Assembly (NCBI RefSeq): GCF_001625195.1
Contig: NC_054389.1
Span: forward strand, 8,986,520 to 9,050,519
From: Drechmeria coniospora
Taxonomy: Eukaryota > Ascomycota > Sordariomycetes > Hypocreales > Ophiocordycipitaceae
Direction of reading: 5' to 3'
Length of the DNA stretch: 64,000 nucleotides
The notes beneath the pieces are model-generated. The model did no database searches. It was not told the origin of the DNA and saw only the letters and a program-made list of their open reading frames with translations. A program made the position numbers and the translations under genes. Positions within the stretch are counted from its first letter, which is position 1. Each line of letters starts with the position of its first letter. Below, one piece after another: positions 12,601-25,254 of this stretch.

Positions 12601-15600
12601 CGGTGCACTGATTCGGAGTATTGTTCCTGTCCGTTGCACGGGAGAGGGACCTTCTGCACATGGAGACTGGCGCTCGAAACACGGCTACCAGGTACCTCGT
12701 CTGCCAGGGACCAATGCACATGCGCCTGATATGGAGAAGCGGGTGCTGCCTCTACCTGCCGCAGTGATGGATACTAATACTTGGCATGCAGCTTCGCACA
12801 CTTTTCCGTCGTCAGCATGGCGTATGCCTCCGGCCGTCATGGGTTGATATGCGTGACAAGTTTGTCATTATTTTTATCATTCAGCGCACATTTGAAGTGG
12901 GCCTCTACGTATTACTTGCGCTCCGGGGACAGGCGGATAATGGTGTAAAAATATCAACGGGTACCGATAAGAGCGGGTTCGAATCTCGTCCCGTGACGCC
13001 CCTCGTCATCATCCAAGCTCCACCGACTCCTCGCTCCGCCGTTTCGCTGCTCCGCCGTGTCGGTGCTTAGCCGATATTGCCTCGTTGGAGGCTGCCCGAT
13101 GCATCGATTGGCCATGGTCTGGGCCCTGTGCCTTTGCCACGCTCGTCGCTGCTCGGTTCAATGTTCCCACCATCGATCGATGCATGACGGCAAGGTCGTC
13201 CCCGGCATGGCCATTGGCACCGTTGCTAGTGCTCACCGTCCCCCACAATCGCCCTCTCTTATCGTGCCGCCTGCTCAGCTGAAGCACCAAGTATGTGTGT
13301 GCGAAGTTGATAGGCGCCGGTTGCGTATCTGCATGCCATCTTGGCACTGTTGGCTACCTTGCGGCTCCTGCGAGGCACTTGCTGACGGATACAACATCGA
13401 TGAGCAATACGCCGCGGCCGTGCCAGCGCCGCGACTCGGCGAGTGACCTGTGGGGGAACCAAACAAGGTGCGATCCGATGGTGTGGGTGGTCTGATGGGC
13501 CGAAGCCATTTCTACGCAGGCTACCTGGCAACGACAACAACTCGACAACACTGGCAGACGTGTGGCTGTCGAGCACCAGAGTTCATGGTGCCGGTATTGC
13601 CTGTTGCTGCGGAAATCTAGGTGTCACGCCTGCGTTCGAAAAAAAGAGGTCCGTGTGCCTGGAGTCTATCGAACCAAATCCAAGCCCTGCTGCCCGACTC
13701 GACTCGACTCGACTCATCGAAGCAAACACGAGTGATGTACCATGCTTGTACATCCAGGTCGCCCCCGAGCCAGAATCAAGTCTGCACTCTTGGAGGCTCC
13801 CGGCGGCCGCCACCTATAGCATGTCGCCACCGGGTCATCGCCGCAGGTCGAACGGAAATACCGACGAGTTGCGCGAACATGGCCAGATACAGCGCCTGAT
13901 TCGCGTCGTCATCTGCCTCTTCTCTCCGTCGGCAACAGCGTGTCGATTCAGCGCCCGGCCCCGGCCAACATTGGCTGTAGCATTCCTCGCTACTCGTGCC
14001 ACGCCGAGAACGCGAATCGAGCACGCACCTGCTGGCACACCCACTCATGTACGTCGAGTTTCATGCCACTATTCGCTGACTGGAAAAAGTGGAAAAGTAT
14101 GCACGACACTGGCTCGCGCGCCTTGATCGAGCCCGACGACGGACCTGACGTGCCACCAAATCACGCCAGAGGGCCTTGGGAGTCGGTGCCTGCTTCAGCC
14201 CATCACCAGTACCGGCGATGCCGCCCACCTCGACGTTTCCTCCGCTCTCGGCGCTCGCACCACCAGGCGTAAATACCATGTATCCGTAGAGCTTCGGGCA
14301 CCGCACGACTGCCAACCACCGTGTACCGAGCTGCAGTACATTGGTGCTACCGACGAGGAGCAGGAAAAAAGTACACGGTGCCTGCCCATCATGCTCAGGT
14401 TCATCTTTCTCGAATGCTCTTTCCATTAAACATTGCGCGGGGACACGCGGTGGCCTTCCACGAGGCAGGCACGTCCCCTCATGACGGATCTGCCGAGGGA
14501 GGTGCGTTCGTGTCTTTGTGTCGTCGAAATCGCCAGATCGGGCACCTGCGCCTGCCGCTGACTGCTCTGCAAGATGCGGTGGAGACCCCCTCTCCTCACC
14601 GTCATCACCACTGCGTCCCTCCTCCTGCCAACCCTCGTTGGGAATTGAATCGTCGACATCGGGGAAATGCTACCTTGCCCACCCCCGCCCGATGTTACGC
14701 TTGCAGCTGTTGCATAGCATCGCTGGCTTTGATTTCGGACGTCCAAGCAAAGGGTGGCGGTATTCCTTCGATGCACTGTCGTCCGCCCCAGAAGCATCCG
14801 GTCATGCAATCCCTGACGGCAACCGCAGTACGCACCGACACGAGAGCACAAAGCGCCGGTACGCACTGCAGCATGCGGCATCCAACCGGCTGCATCAGGC
14901 ACCGTCGACGGTCCACACGCAGCTGTTTTGGGACAAGCTGTGCGGTACCCATTTCCATCCTTGGCTGGCGTCGCCAACGTTGCGTGGGACACCCACCACC
15001 GTTGCATCCGGTTGAGAATCGAATGATGACGTTGGGCACGGCCATTGCTTATCCAAGGTTGGCAATACCGTGATGTCCACGCTTCGTCGGATGGCAAAGG
15101 GGGCTCTCTGATGACCAGATTTACCTGTCCTTGAAACGCGCTCGGGTAGCAGGTCACACGACAATGGACGACACGAACGAGGACGATCCTGATACACCAC
15201 CTGCTGGTCTACGAGATTGTCCTCCCATTTCCGCACGCAATGCTGTGTGTCAGCTTGCAAGGTGTCTTTCGCCCGTCGTTGAGCGCAAAGCGAAACGTTG
15301 GCTTTCGCATCATGCATGTCACTCACGTCCGCCACAGCATGCACTGCCTCGTCCGTCATTCTAGTTGCTACTCAATGGACAGCCGCGAGGCTACAGAAAC
15401 ACACACGCCTCGGCCAACGTACGATTTTCCACGTTTGGGAAATTGTCCAAAAATGGATACAGGAATCGCCAATATCCACTCGGGTATTTCCGCCACCGGA
15501 GAGTTGTCGGCGGCGTTGGGAAGCAGGTTCCATGGCCAGGTTCCCGCATCATCGAAACTTGTACTCCGCGCCACGGGTTACTTGGAAATGACAGTACCGC

Positions 15601-18600
15601 AAACTCGCCTCGCCGTGCTGTTGGGAGGCCAGCCTGTAATCTGCGAACGGAAGGTAGCGAAATAATGGCGTCCGGTGCCCCTCGGAGTTCTGGAAGCAAC
15701 TCGGCACCGAAACCTTGCAACCTCAACGGAACCGTTCTCATCAGCGGCTGTCGCTACCGCCGTGTACGACGGCCTGCGCAGCTAGCCTTTAGCACCCACG
15801 ACTCATTACGAATCCCATGGTCAAGCCATTCATGTCATGCCCAAAGATCGAGGAGCCCCCGAGCATGATACATCGTTTCCGGTAGTCTGTCCTCTGCAAA
15901 GTGCTCACAAGACGCCGTTCACTCCTCAACCTACTGGTGGTGACGGGGCGATGAGCAATTAGTGCGATTGCCGGGAAACCTGGCTTGGCGTCTCTGGGGC
16001 ATCGACAAATACGGATTGGCGGGGTTCATGGTTCAGGACGAGACCAGATTTAAGGCTCCGATGGCGTGACCCGGTGCCGTGGCAGAGGAGTGCCGGACGA
16101 GCCAATCGCATCGTGCGTCCTATCGGAATCGCCGCTGAACGAGTGCCCGGCGAAATTCGAGTGCATCTGGTTTGAGAGGCGATTTAGGAGACGCGAAAGG
16201 TTCGAAACGGCTTGTCCGGTAATTACTCTGTCTGTCCCACCTACGATTGCCCACGAGCACTCGGATCTTGAGCAAGCTTGTGAAATTTCCAAAGCATGAC
16301 GCCGGCGAGCAAGCATACTATGCAGACGCAGAACCCACACAACGGAGCGACTCGCCGCCGGATCTCAGGCCTGCCACGTGCCGACATATCGAAGACGGTT
16401 CATGTGCGCCGTTGCTCTTGCGGGTATGCTTGAAAACCACCCATGCAGTGAGGGGTGTATCAAGAGCGCCGCCTCACCTGAAGCCAGTGAGCCTAAGGCT
16501 TGTCTGCCATGTTTGAGTTTCGGGCAACGCCGTGGGCGAATTGATGCGGGAATCCATGCCGCCGAGCGGTCTGGTGATGATATATGCCCGATGAATACCT
16601 TTAACCTCGACTGCATACACGGTCCGGCTAGGTGCACCGATGATGAGCAGCGATTCGTCGAGAAACCCTGATGGAATGCCAGGTGTCATGACAGAACCCA
16701 TGTATTGCTTCGTGCCATGCAGATCAATGCCGTACAATGCAGGCCCGAATGATGGCTCATTTTTTTTTTAACGCTTGTCCGAAAACCGCGCTTGAAAGCC
16801 GCGTCGCCATTGTCGAGAATCGTCCAACAAAAAGTTCCGGACTCTGTCGTCGTGTCACCAAACTCTGTTGCCAAAGAAGCGTCACGCCGATCCAAGGCCC
16901 CGGCGAGGATCCTCCCCACGGCAAACCACTAAGCCTCGACACACTAGCATGCAACGAAGCAATTACCCTGCAGCAACGTTTCACTGCACAGATACTCTAG
17001 CTGTCGGCCACAAGCGCGCATCCTTTGTTGATTGACATTGCCAGGGCTATCCGGCCGGAGTCATGGCACTAGGCGGGCGTGCAACGAGGGACCCGGTAAA
17101 TTCTTATGCTCACCTTGGCATGGACCAGTATTTACTTCACTATCAGTCGTTGTCGCGATCGGTGACGAGATGACGGCCGACAATGGGTGACAAAGACACC
17201 ATTTTCCACGACCAACAGAGGGCGTGCGCTAGAACGGAGTATGCACGCACACGTATAAGTAAGTACATGGACCAAAGTACGTCGCAAATTGGAAATTTCC
17301 CAATCTGCCAAGGTATCATTCATGTACGAATATCCCCGCACTCGCTGAGGCTTGCATACGAGGCTGAAGGTGTAACCATGGACAGGGTCAGCAACCCTCA
17401 GCTCGTCTAATTCCCGTCTCACACGATGCTCGGGAGCCTCTGCAGTTCAATGGATCATGGATTTCGGTGCGAAATGCTTGGATCAGCGGTTGCGAATAAC
17501 ATCGTAAGCCATTCAGCACGGTTGGCAGAGGCGACTCGGTTGGTGAGGCGCGGCTCAACGCCAGCCGATGGGGGTGACGAGAGAAAAGGATGGACCGATG
17601 GATAGGCCGACATTGCGCTTCATGCATGTGAGAATGCAACGACCCGTCCCGATAGGTCCTCCAGGTGGGCTTGCATTCGATCGATGTTTCGGCTCGGAGT
17701 TGACAGCCTTCAAAACAGTGCTGCACACGACATGGACGGCTTGCTTGTACTTGTCTGGACCTGCGACAAGGGGAGGGAAATTATTGCCCTGACATTGTGA
17801 GCGTTTCGCAAACTACTCGACAGCCCTGACGCTTGACTGGCGGGTGGCATTACCGCGAGCAGCACATCCATCCTTATGCAAAAGTACGCCTAAAAGTACT
17901 CGCGATGTGGTGACTCGGCCGGCAGAGATGGAGAGGCTCATTCGGTTCGGTGGTACGGTAGCATCAAACGACAGGTGTGTGCGAACTTGTGCTCGTAAGC
18001 CGGCCGCACACCCCTGCCATGATCTCTTGGACGCCAGCAGGGCGGGGGAGCATTTCTGATGCAGGAAAAGATGGCAGTGCCAGGCCAGAAGCAAGTTTGC
18101 CAACCAAAGTCATGACGAGGATGAATTCAGGGATGAGGCCGTCGCGCTGGGCCTCGGATCCGTGCCGCAGCCCAGGCCCGGCGAGAGTTGGTGGCTGACA
18201 GGATCTTTGTCGCAGGTATCGGACGCTGGCGATGACGTTTACGGAACAACGGGTGCGTCTACGCATAGTTGTACGTACGGTTCGGCCGATGGCACAGCAG
18301 CTGGAGATTGTTGCGCTGGGGTTAGGCTGGGTGGGTGCAGACGATGCCCACTTTCCAAGGATGCCACGACGCCGACTTATTACCTATTATACATTTGCAA
18401 AGATGCGAGCAGACGGTGCAGGCGGCATGGAGCTCGAACTTGTAGCTGCAGCTGGCAAGTCCCTGGTCCTTGGTGCGGACCTGTCGTGGCTGTAGCCGCA
18501 GCAAGCATTGGTAGCAGGATTTCGAGGAGAATATGCCTTGCCATCTTGGACACGGACAACTTGCTCCTCACCTTGGGCATGGCGACGGCAACCGTCACGT

Positions 18601-20050
18601 TCGTCAGACTCTCTAGGTCGGCTCACGCGTTGACGGCCTGACTGTCCGTCCCATGTCAAGGCCCGCCATTTCTTTTTCGAAATCGAGGCCAATACGCCCC
18701 CACCAGGCAAAGAAAACTCTTGGACATATTGATGGATCGGCCCGGGGGATGGGGGGGGGGCAAAGGGTGGCGCCCACGCCTCGGCGTAATCGCATCTCTG
18801 GGAATGCCGGACGAGGGCAGTCTCGGGGTGTGTATGAGTCCTTGGCATCCACGATGATCCCTTTCAGCTGAGCAGGCGCAACGGCGTGGGTTCGAGACCA
18901 TGTCTGATGCGCCAAGTGCAACAGGCGCATAAGCAGCATCTCCGTTCCTATAGGGTAGCAACGATCATGCACAGCCAACCACTACCGAACCAGTTGGGCG
19001 CGCAGGCTGCGTCGAGGGGAAGAGGCGAGAAGGGAGGTGTACGAAGGGCGAGGCAAGGCCATGCCCCGAGGAATGGGTCGTCGGCGCTGAAACGGTGGAT
19101 GCACATGCATCAAGGGGGCCGCAGCAAGGACTCCTCGCCATCTTTTCTACGATCACATCTGCAGAGCTGGACTCGGCATGCCGGAAGGGGGGGCTGCATG
19201 TACGTTGCACACCTCTGCGTGCACCTTTGGACAGTGATGCAGCCAAGGCTTCCAGGAAGACGGATTGCGGCCGGCCGATCAAGACTCGGACGAGCTGGTG
19301 TCAGGATCGCATCTCATCGACGCGGGACGGCTTTAGGCCAACGGGCAGGGTGCATGTGGATGCCAACGACGACCTCGTCCGCGCAGGTGCAGTAGTGGGA
19401 GGGTCCGAGAGAGGGAAGCGGTTCGGACGGACGGATGACCTCTTGGCTGCACGGGACGAATTGACAGGTTGAGAGTGAGGCGTGCAGGTGTAGGTGTACG
19501 CGCAACTACAAGAAAACGGGCAATCAGGCAGAGGTGCGCATTTGCTAACCGCGAGCATGCGCACAGAGACCGGCGGCGAGCGAGCCTGCAGCCTGCAGCA
19601 TGCACCGCACCCAACTAGGCATTGCTCCTGCATGCCTCCCCGGTCGAGCTGACGATGCTCCCGCCGCACAGCACAGGGGACCTCGGTCTCGGTCGGGCAG
19701 CAAAGACAAGTGCCGCACGCAAGGCTGGCGTCACGGTATCGAACGATCGAGGGGCAGGACGGGAAACGGATCCGAGCAGCTCGCCGCCGATCTCGTCCGT
19801 CAGCCTACTCGTGATCTGCTCGTCGGAGATGTGTGCTTTGAGTCCAGGGACAGGTGCGCATAGGAGCGCAGGTGCGGCAAGTGCGCACGCCCATGGGGGA
19901 TTGCTGGATATGCACCACTGTTGCGTGGGTGCACAGGCGGAATTGCAACTACAATCTCGACATGGGAATGACGGTACATTTACCGTTGATAAACTATAGG
20001 GTGGCTGGACCCAGACCACCGGGACGAGATCTCGAGAGGTCAAAAGTTCT
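9650..20050. other. gene-free block depleted of the TACTCCGTAC motif
   Basis: No supportable gene. Unlike both flanks, this ~10 kb has almost no TACTCCGTAC/GTACGGAGTAC words: the last clear one on the left is near 9627 and the next on the right is near 20,692. Many open frames of 80-325 codons exist, but they overlap on both strands and match no family I know. A short GGAACAA tandem array lies at about 10,828-10,856 and a CGACT array at about 13,695-13,714. The block could be decayed genic or inserted DNA. Confidence 0.5.
10828..10856. repeat. 7-bp tandem repeat (GGAACAA, about 4 units)
   Basis: The heptamer GGAACAA is repeated about four times in tandem in gene-free sequence. Confidence 0.8.
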
Positions 20051-20341
20051 TGCGACTCGATCCGTTAAATGCCTCTGCCAGGTACTCTGTACTGGAAAAA
20101 GTCCACCGGACTGGTGCAAGCATTATTACTTCGTATTGCGCAGTTACGAGGACATGCACACGGCGTCGCATCCGAGTACTTGGTACCTACGCATGTACCT
20201 ACGAGACACGTGCGTCTTGGTGTAGGTACATGGCATGCCCTGCAGCGAACGTGGCCGTAGGATTCGAACTCTTCCCGTTTGAGGATGCGATACATCATTG
20301 TTTGGGGAGGTGCGGCCTCATTGTGCCAGGAGGAGAGGGCA

Positions 20342-20425
20342 ACGAAGACGGGGAGAGAGGAGGAGGAGGAGGAGCAGGAGGAGGAGGAGGAGTGGGGGAG
20401 GGGGGAGGGGGACGAGGAATATAGC
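20342..20425. repeat. GGA-rich polypurine tract
   Basis: An interrupted (GGA)n and G-rich run gives an almost uninterrupted purine strand of about 80 bases. It lies in gene-free sequence and could adopt unusual DNA structure. Confidence 0.75.
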
Positions 20426-22548
20426 AAGGGGCGGATGTGCCCGCAGCCCGTCCGTCGACGTTTTGCCCCTCCATCGAGCCGTCCGCTGGACCCCTCCCCG
20501 CTCCCCGGGCTCCGCTCCGGCCGGAGGGCGGAGTACCTGCAGGTGTACATACTCGACGCCGCGCACGGAGGACAAGCACTGGTACCTGATGGCGGGAGGG
20601 CATGTGTAAGTACTTTATACTGGGCACTCGAGTATTGCCTGATTACCAGGCAAGTACCTGTGCTCGTCGCGGCAGTGCATTGTCGTGCAAGTACGGAGTA
20701 CAGACAGTACGGAGTACACCTACAGTAGTTGTACGCATCCGTACTTGTGACGTGTACTTGGTTGTACGTGCACCCCTGGGCACTGATGCATGTACAAGTA
20801 CATGTACTTACGGAATAGAAAAAGTACCATTACCGACAGCAAGCACCCCCAAAGTACTCGCACACTGCATGCACTCCGAACCCCCAACAGAACGAAGCTG
20901 TCCCTATCATTGCCGACGGCGTGCACTCCGTACTTGCGTGCGCGTAGATGTACTTGTACTTGCATCCACCAGAGGCGCAAGGCTGGCCGTACCATTGCCG
21001 ACAGCATGCAATTGCGTACGCATGCGCATGTACGCCTATCGGATATGCAGAGCTGTTGGCCTGGGCAGCACATCGGGGTGGTAACGCGGCCGGCCAAGGA
21101 GCAAGCGTGGATCACTCCGCACATGCACAGGAGATGCCGCTCGCAAGCCGGAAGACACCAGACCCCCGCCCATGGCGAGCTCGGTCGAAAAAGAAAAATG
21201 ATCGGGCGAGGGCGCAAGCGGGCGGCATAAGCAAGGCAAGGAGGCGGGAGGATGGAGGAGAACAGGCATCGGACTGGCGACAAGGAGTTTAGCTTGAACT
21301 ATCCGCTCGTACAGCCGTCCATCAAATCTGCTTCGTCGTATCGCTGAGATTGAGACGGCGTCGGGGACGGAAACGAGATGGACGTCGTTTCCGTCCTCCA
21401 TGCTCCGTACATGTCGGCACTGCAAGTGCGGTAGGTGGCGGTGCTCGTCTTCGCACAGCCGTTACCATGCCACGCCACACTGTGCTGCACGGTACGTGTC
21501 ATGGAGCGCAGCAAGGACGGCACCGCATGAGAGGCCCCGGGGCGGTACCTGTACGTGCAAACAACGTGCGCAAAACGGCACTGTAGGCAATATTTCTGTG
21601 CCGGCATTGTACATGCACGTCGCTTCCTCGGTGAGTGTGCAGCGCATGACACATCTGGCTTGGAGCGGGGTTGAGTCCCGGTGATGACTCTGGCACTGAA
21701 TCTTGGTTCCTATGCCGATTATACGTGTTTCATGCTGCTCCTCATGCTGCTCCTCATGCTGACGCTGAGAGACGACGTCATTGTCCCGACGTGCCACTCC
21801 ATCTCGTCGAGCTCGGCACACCCCTGCGCAGGCACAGCACGGGTGCGGGTACGAGATATCAATACTTGTGCGCCCCGACAATACCCGATTATCTTTTACA
21901 TCGACAGCATGCCCCCGCCCGCGGGCGCGGCTGATGAGCAAGGCCGAGGGGAACATGCTCTACTTGCAAGTAAGTATTCGTACAGCATACTTACAAGTAC
22001 TTACACGCATGTACACGTGCAGCACTCCGTACGGCAAGTGTTCTGTGCTCTGCGCTCCGTACTCGCCACATACATACATGCCTATTCGGATAATTGCATG
22101 CATTCTTATAGCGTATACATGTACTCCGTACTCCGTACGTGCTGTTCACTTGGGTGCACGTGCGCTGGCTTGTCGCTCGGCATCATGCCGAAGCGAGTCC
22201 CTTGCACACTTGCACCGTGCGAATCGCCGGCCGCGCAGCAGATGCACTCGTCACTTGACTTCCAGGCGGCCCGCTCCATGCTGCGGAAAGCCTCTCCTGC
22301 AATCCGTATTTTTGGAATTGCGCGAGGGCACGTCGGCGAACGAGTAGGTCAAGGCATCCCGATGCGAGTGCGAATATCCACCCGCATGGTCAGGACGAAG
22401 CAATTCTGCTGCCCTCGACTGACTCGGCGACTCGACCTGCCATGTCCGTCGCTGGCCGGCCGGCCCTGGCCTCCACCCACCCGGATCACGCGGGCACCGG
22501 GTCCGTAGGGGCACAGTGTGCCGTACGTGCAGCGAATGTGCAGCAAGG

Positions 22549-22617
22549 GTACGGGGTACGGTAGGTGTACGGTAGGTGTACGGCAGGTGTACGGCAGGTG
22601 TACGGCAGGTGTACGGG
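22549..22617. repeat. 11-bp tandem repeat (GGTGTACGGTA/GGTGTACGGCA)
   Basis: About five to six tandem copies of an 11-bp unit, GGTGTACGGTA or GGTGTACGGCA. It contains the same GTACGG core that is scattered through the spacers. Confidence 0.85.
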
Positions 22618-23267
22618 CACTCCGTAAGTACACGGTAGCATTTGCGGATGTGCCTCTGATGCTGGGGCCGAGTCCGGGGTTTCGATAGGCGATGATGCCT
22701 ACAAGTACAGTACGGATACTGCAGGCCTCCGCTCGTATGCATGTGCAGAGCTCGTACATGCACGTGTACATACGCTTGGTACTATGCATGTGCATGCATA
22801 CAAGTAGCATCTTGTAAGTACTTGCTTTACGAGCACTCCATACTCCGCACCTGTGGTCGCATCGTATGCACAGTACAGAGTACCTGCATGCCGATACGCA
22901 GCCATCGACAAGCACTGTAGGGATCCGCCGCGGCGTGTTGCTGCTCCTCCGTCTCTCTCTCTCCTCTGTTGCTCGGCAGCCTGTTGGCCTCTGCGGTTGA
23001 GCCATCACATTTCCATTCTTCGCACGCATCGGCCGACGCACACTCCATCCGTCGCCCTTTTGATGTTAGCTGCAGGAGGCAGAAAATCGGAACATGCACT
23101 TGTGCGCCGCGTCCGCTCTCCTGGGTACTGTACACCTGCTTACACGCAGCAGCATACTTGGTGAGTATGCGGGGATGAGGGGAGTGCTTTACCTTGGCTG
23201 GTGGTACGGGGCACTGTAATACGGGTACGTTCTGTGCGTGTACGGAGCACTGAGGACGTGTACAGTA

Positions 23268-23340
23268 GGGTGGCAAAATTGTCGATTCACTTTGTGGGAG
23301 CAGCGCTACCGAAACTGAATCGTCACTTTTGTCAAGCGAC
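23268..23340 (+). repeat. dispersed element, copy A of 3
   Basis: About 73 bp that share an extended, mostly collinear match with 58,422-58,495 (opposite strand) and, over the right half, with 47,391-47,435. Shared blocks are GGTGGCAAAA, an AGCGCTAC core, and TGAATCGTCACTTTTGTCAA. It encodes no obvious protein. Confidence 0.75.
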
Positions 23341-24882
23341 TGTGCGGAGCACCATTGCGTCTCCCCTGTATTAATGTGCAAGTAAAAAAGTACATACATA
23401 GGGCACGTTAGTGTCGCATATGCTGTAAGTAGTGGTACTGTACGTCAGTACGTGCCTAGCGCATGTACCTCGGAGAGGGCGCGCACCCACACCCCAGGAG
23501 AGGAGAGGAAAAGTACGATGCCCTCGCGTGCGCATACTGTACGCTGGAGCAAATACAACATGACCAAGTTTGCTTGTAAAAGGCTTTCATCTCCAAGCGG
23601 GTTGTTGTTCAAACACACTTTGCCAGCCGCAGGAGTGCATACTTGGTACCGGGGCTGGAGCATGTGAATGTACAGCCACAATACTCCGCTCAGAGTACAA
23701 ATACCCAAGTATACCTACCTACTCCGTACTGTGCTCCGTACTGTACTCCGTACTGTACATGTACGTGCAAGCAAGAGCACTGGGAACTTGTACGGAGTAC
23801 TTGACAAGTACAAGTAATACTGCAATACCCTCTTGCACGTGCATGTGGTAGTATTCATAGTTCAGCGTACTCCGTACACCTGCTTGCACTCCGTGCCTGC
23901 TGCACAAGTACATGTACTGTAGTTGCATATCGCAATTGCTACGAGGCCAGGTACCCGCCCTTCCCCGCGGCACAGGCGCCAAGCGATGCGGGCCAGCGTC
24001 GTAAGCAGCTCGAGGCCGGGGAAGGGCGGGCCGGGGGCACGCCGAGAACCTCCCTCCACCACCCCCCTTACCCCCGATACGGCCATACGAGCAATAACTG
24101 GCAATGAAACATCGGCACAGGTGCAGCAGCAGCAGCTACCAACCAACCACAAAGGCGAAACACCACCCTCCTCCCGACGTAGCCTCCAAGCCGGTACGCC
24201 GTCCCATTGGCCATGGAATCCACCCTCCATCGCCGATTGCCTTGAACAGGAGCGCGGACGGCAGGCGTGTGCGACGGTCCAGCCTTCGCATATGCGCGGC
24301 CGAGCCCAGTCCACGCACGGCATCAGAAAACGGCGGCCTGACTCGACCTCATCCCCCGATGGCCGGACCGGCGCCGGAATGGCCTCATCGCGCAGCGGCC
24401 CGGCGAGGCTCGGTGAGGTCGCACGGCACCTGTGCGTCGAGCGTGACGCGCCGCCACCGTCGCCGACCGGGGGGTTGACCAGAAAGGGGGGGCTCCCGTG
24501 GGCTGCCTCGCCTCGTCCGGACAACCAACATTCCCATAATCCGGGTGCGCAACACTCACCCTCCTCCTCACAACCCAGAGCGACGTTTCGCTTGTCACAT
24601 CGATGCCCACCTTGGCCGGCCTTGCCGTGACCCGGGGAAGCGTGCCGAACCATGCAATCTGCATGGGAGAGGAGTGCCCCGTCCCAAACATTTGCCATCC
24701 CCGGGTCCGTCGTACACGTACAGTATTCTCTCCTGCTCGAACGCAGAGGTACCCTGGGCTCCGACTCTCCCTCCGTCTGGACTGCCATTGAGCCAGCGGG
24801 CTGCCAATGATCCAGCGAACCGTACATCATGGCACAATGCTGCGTCGGCAGCAAAGCAGCGTCGCCTTGCCGCAGGGAGACG

Positions 24883-24988
24883 TGATGAGCAAACAGGGGG
24901 TGAGATGAGCAGGTAGGATGAGCAAGGGTGAGCAGATAAGATGGGCAGACAAGATGACCAGGTGCGATGAGCAGGTGATCATTGATGA
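24883..24988. repeat. imperfect tandem array of GATGAGCAGGT-like units
   Basis: Around eight degenerate units of about 9-13 bp (GATGAGCA, GATGAGCAGGTA, GGTGAGCAGATA, GATGGGCAGACA, GATGACCAGGTG) in tandem, roughly 270 bp past the GDE1 stop codon. Confidence 0.65.
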
Positions 24989-25254
24989 GTCTTGGCAACA
25001 CGCCTCAGGTAAACCTCGCGGTCGGCATTTGTCTATTCTAGTCCCTTCCGTTCCGTGCTCTCATGCCCCCCCTCTCCCGAACCGCAAGCTTCGCACCCGC
25101 GCCCGTCAACTCCCTCAACGTGGGTTGCCTAGTCTACAAGAAATCAAACGTCGCCGTACCGTAGAAAATGAACAAGAAAACATCCTCTCACCGGCATATG
25201 GAATCCCGTGAGCGGTACCAGGCCGTCGTCGGCACCAGCCGGAGCGCGGCGGCG

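Larger units (their letters stand above)
20050..25150. other. gene-free spacer, motif-rich to 23.9 kb
   Basis: No supportable gene. GTAC-rich and TACTCCGTAC-type words return from about 20.07 kb and fade after about 23.9 kb. The stretch holds a GGA-rich polypurine tract (20,342-20,425), an 11-bp tandem array (22,549-22,617), one copy of the three-copy dispersed element (23,268-23,340), and a GATGAGCAG-type array just downstream of GDE1 (24,883-24,988). The last part should contain the GDE1 3' untranslated region. Confidence 0.55.

Noticed and set aside
12974..12995. GGGTTCGAATCTCG resembling a tRNA T arm
   Set aside because: The stem bases do not pair and no acceptor or D arm is present; the same holds for GGTTCGAG near 18,890 and GGTTCGAATG near 8,731.
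22549..22617. Possible telomeric repeat
   Set aside because: The 11-bp unit GGTGTACGGCA is not TTAGGG-like and the array is internal and short.
23862..25001. A 379-codon minus-strand frame next to GDE1
   Set aside because: Composition looks random (Cys, Arg, Gly and Trp scattered), an opposing 235-codon frame overlaps it, and its end lies in the TACTCCGTAC spacer motif.
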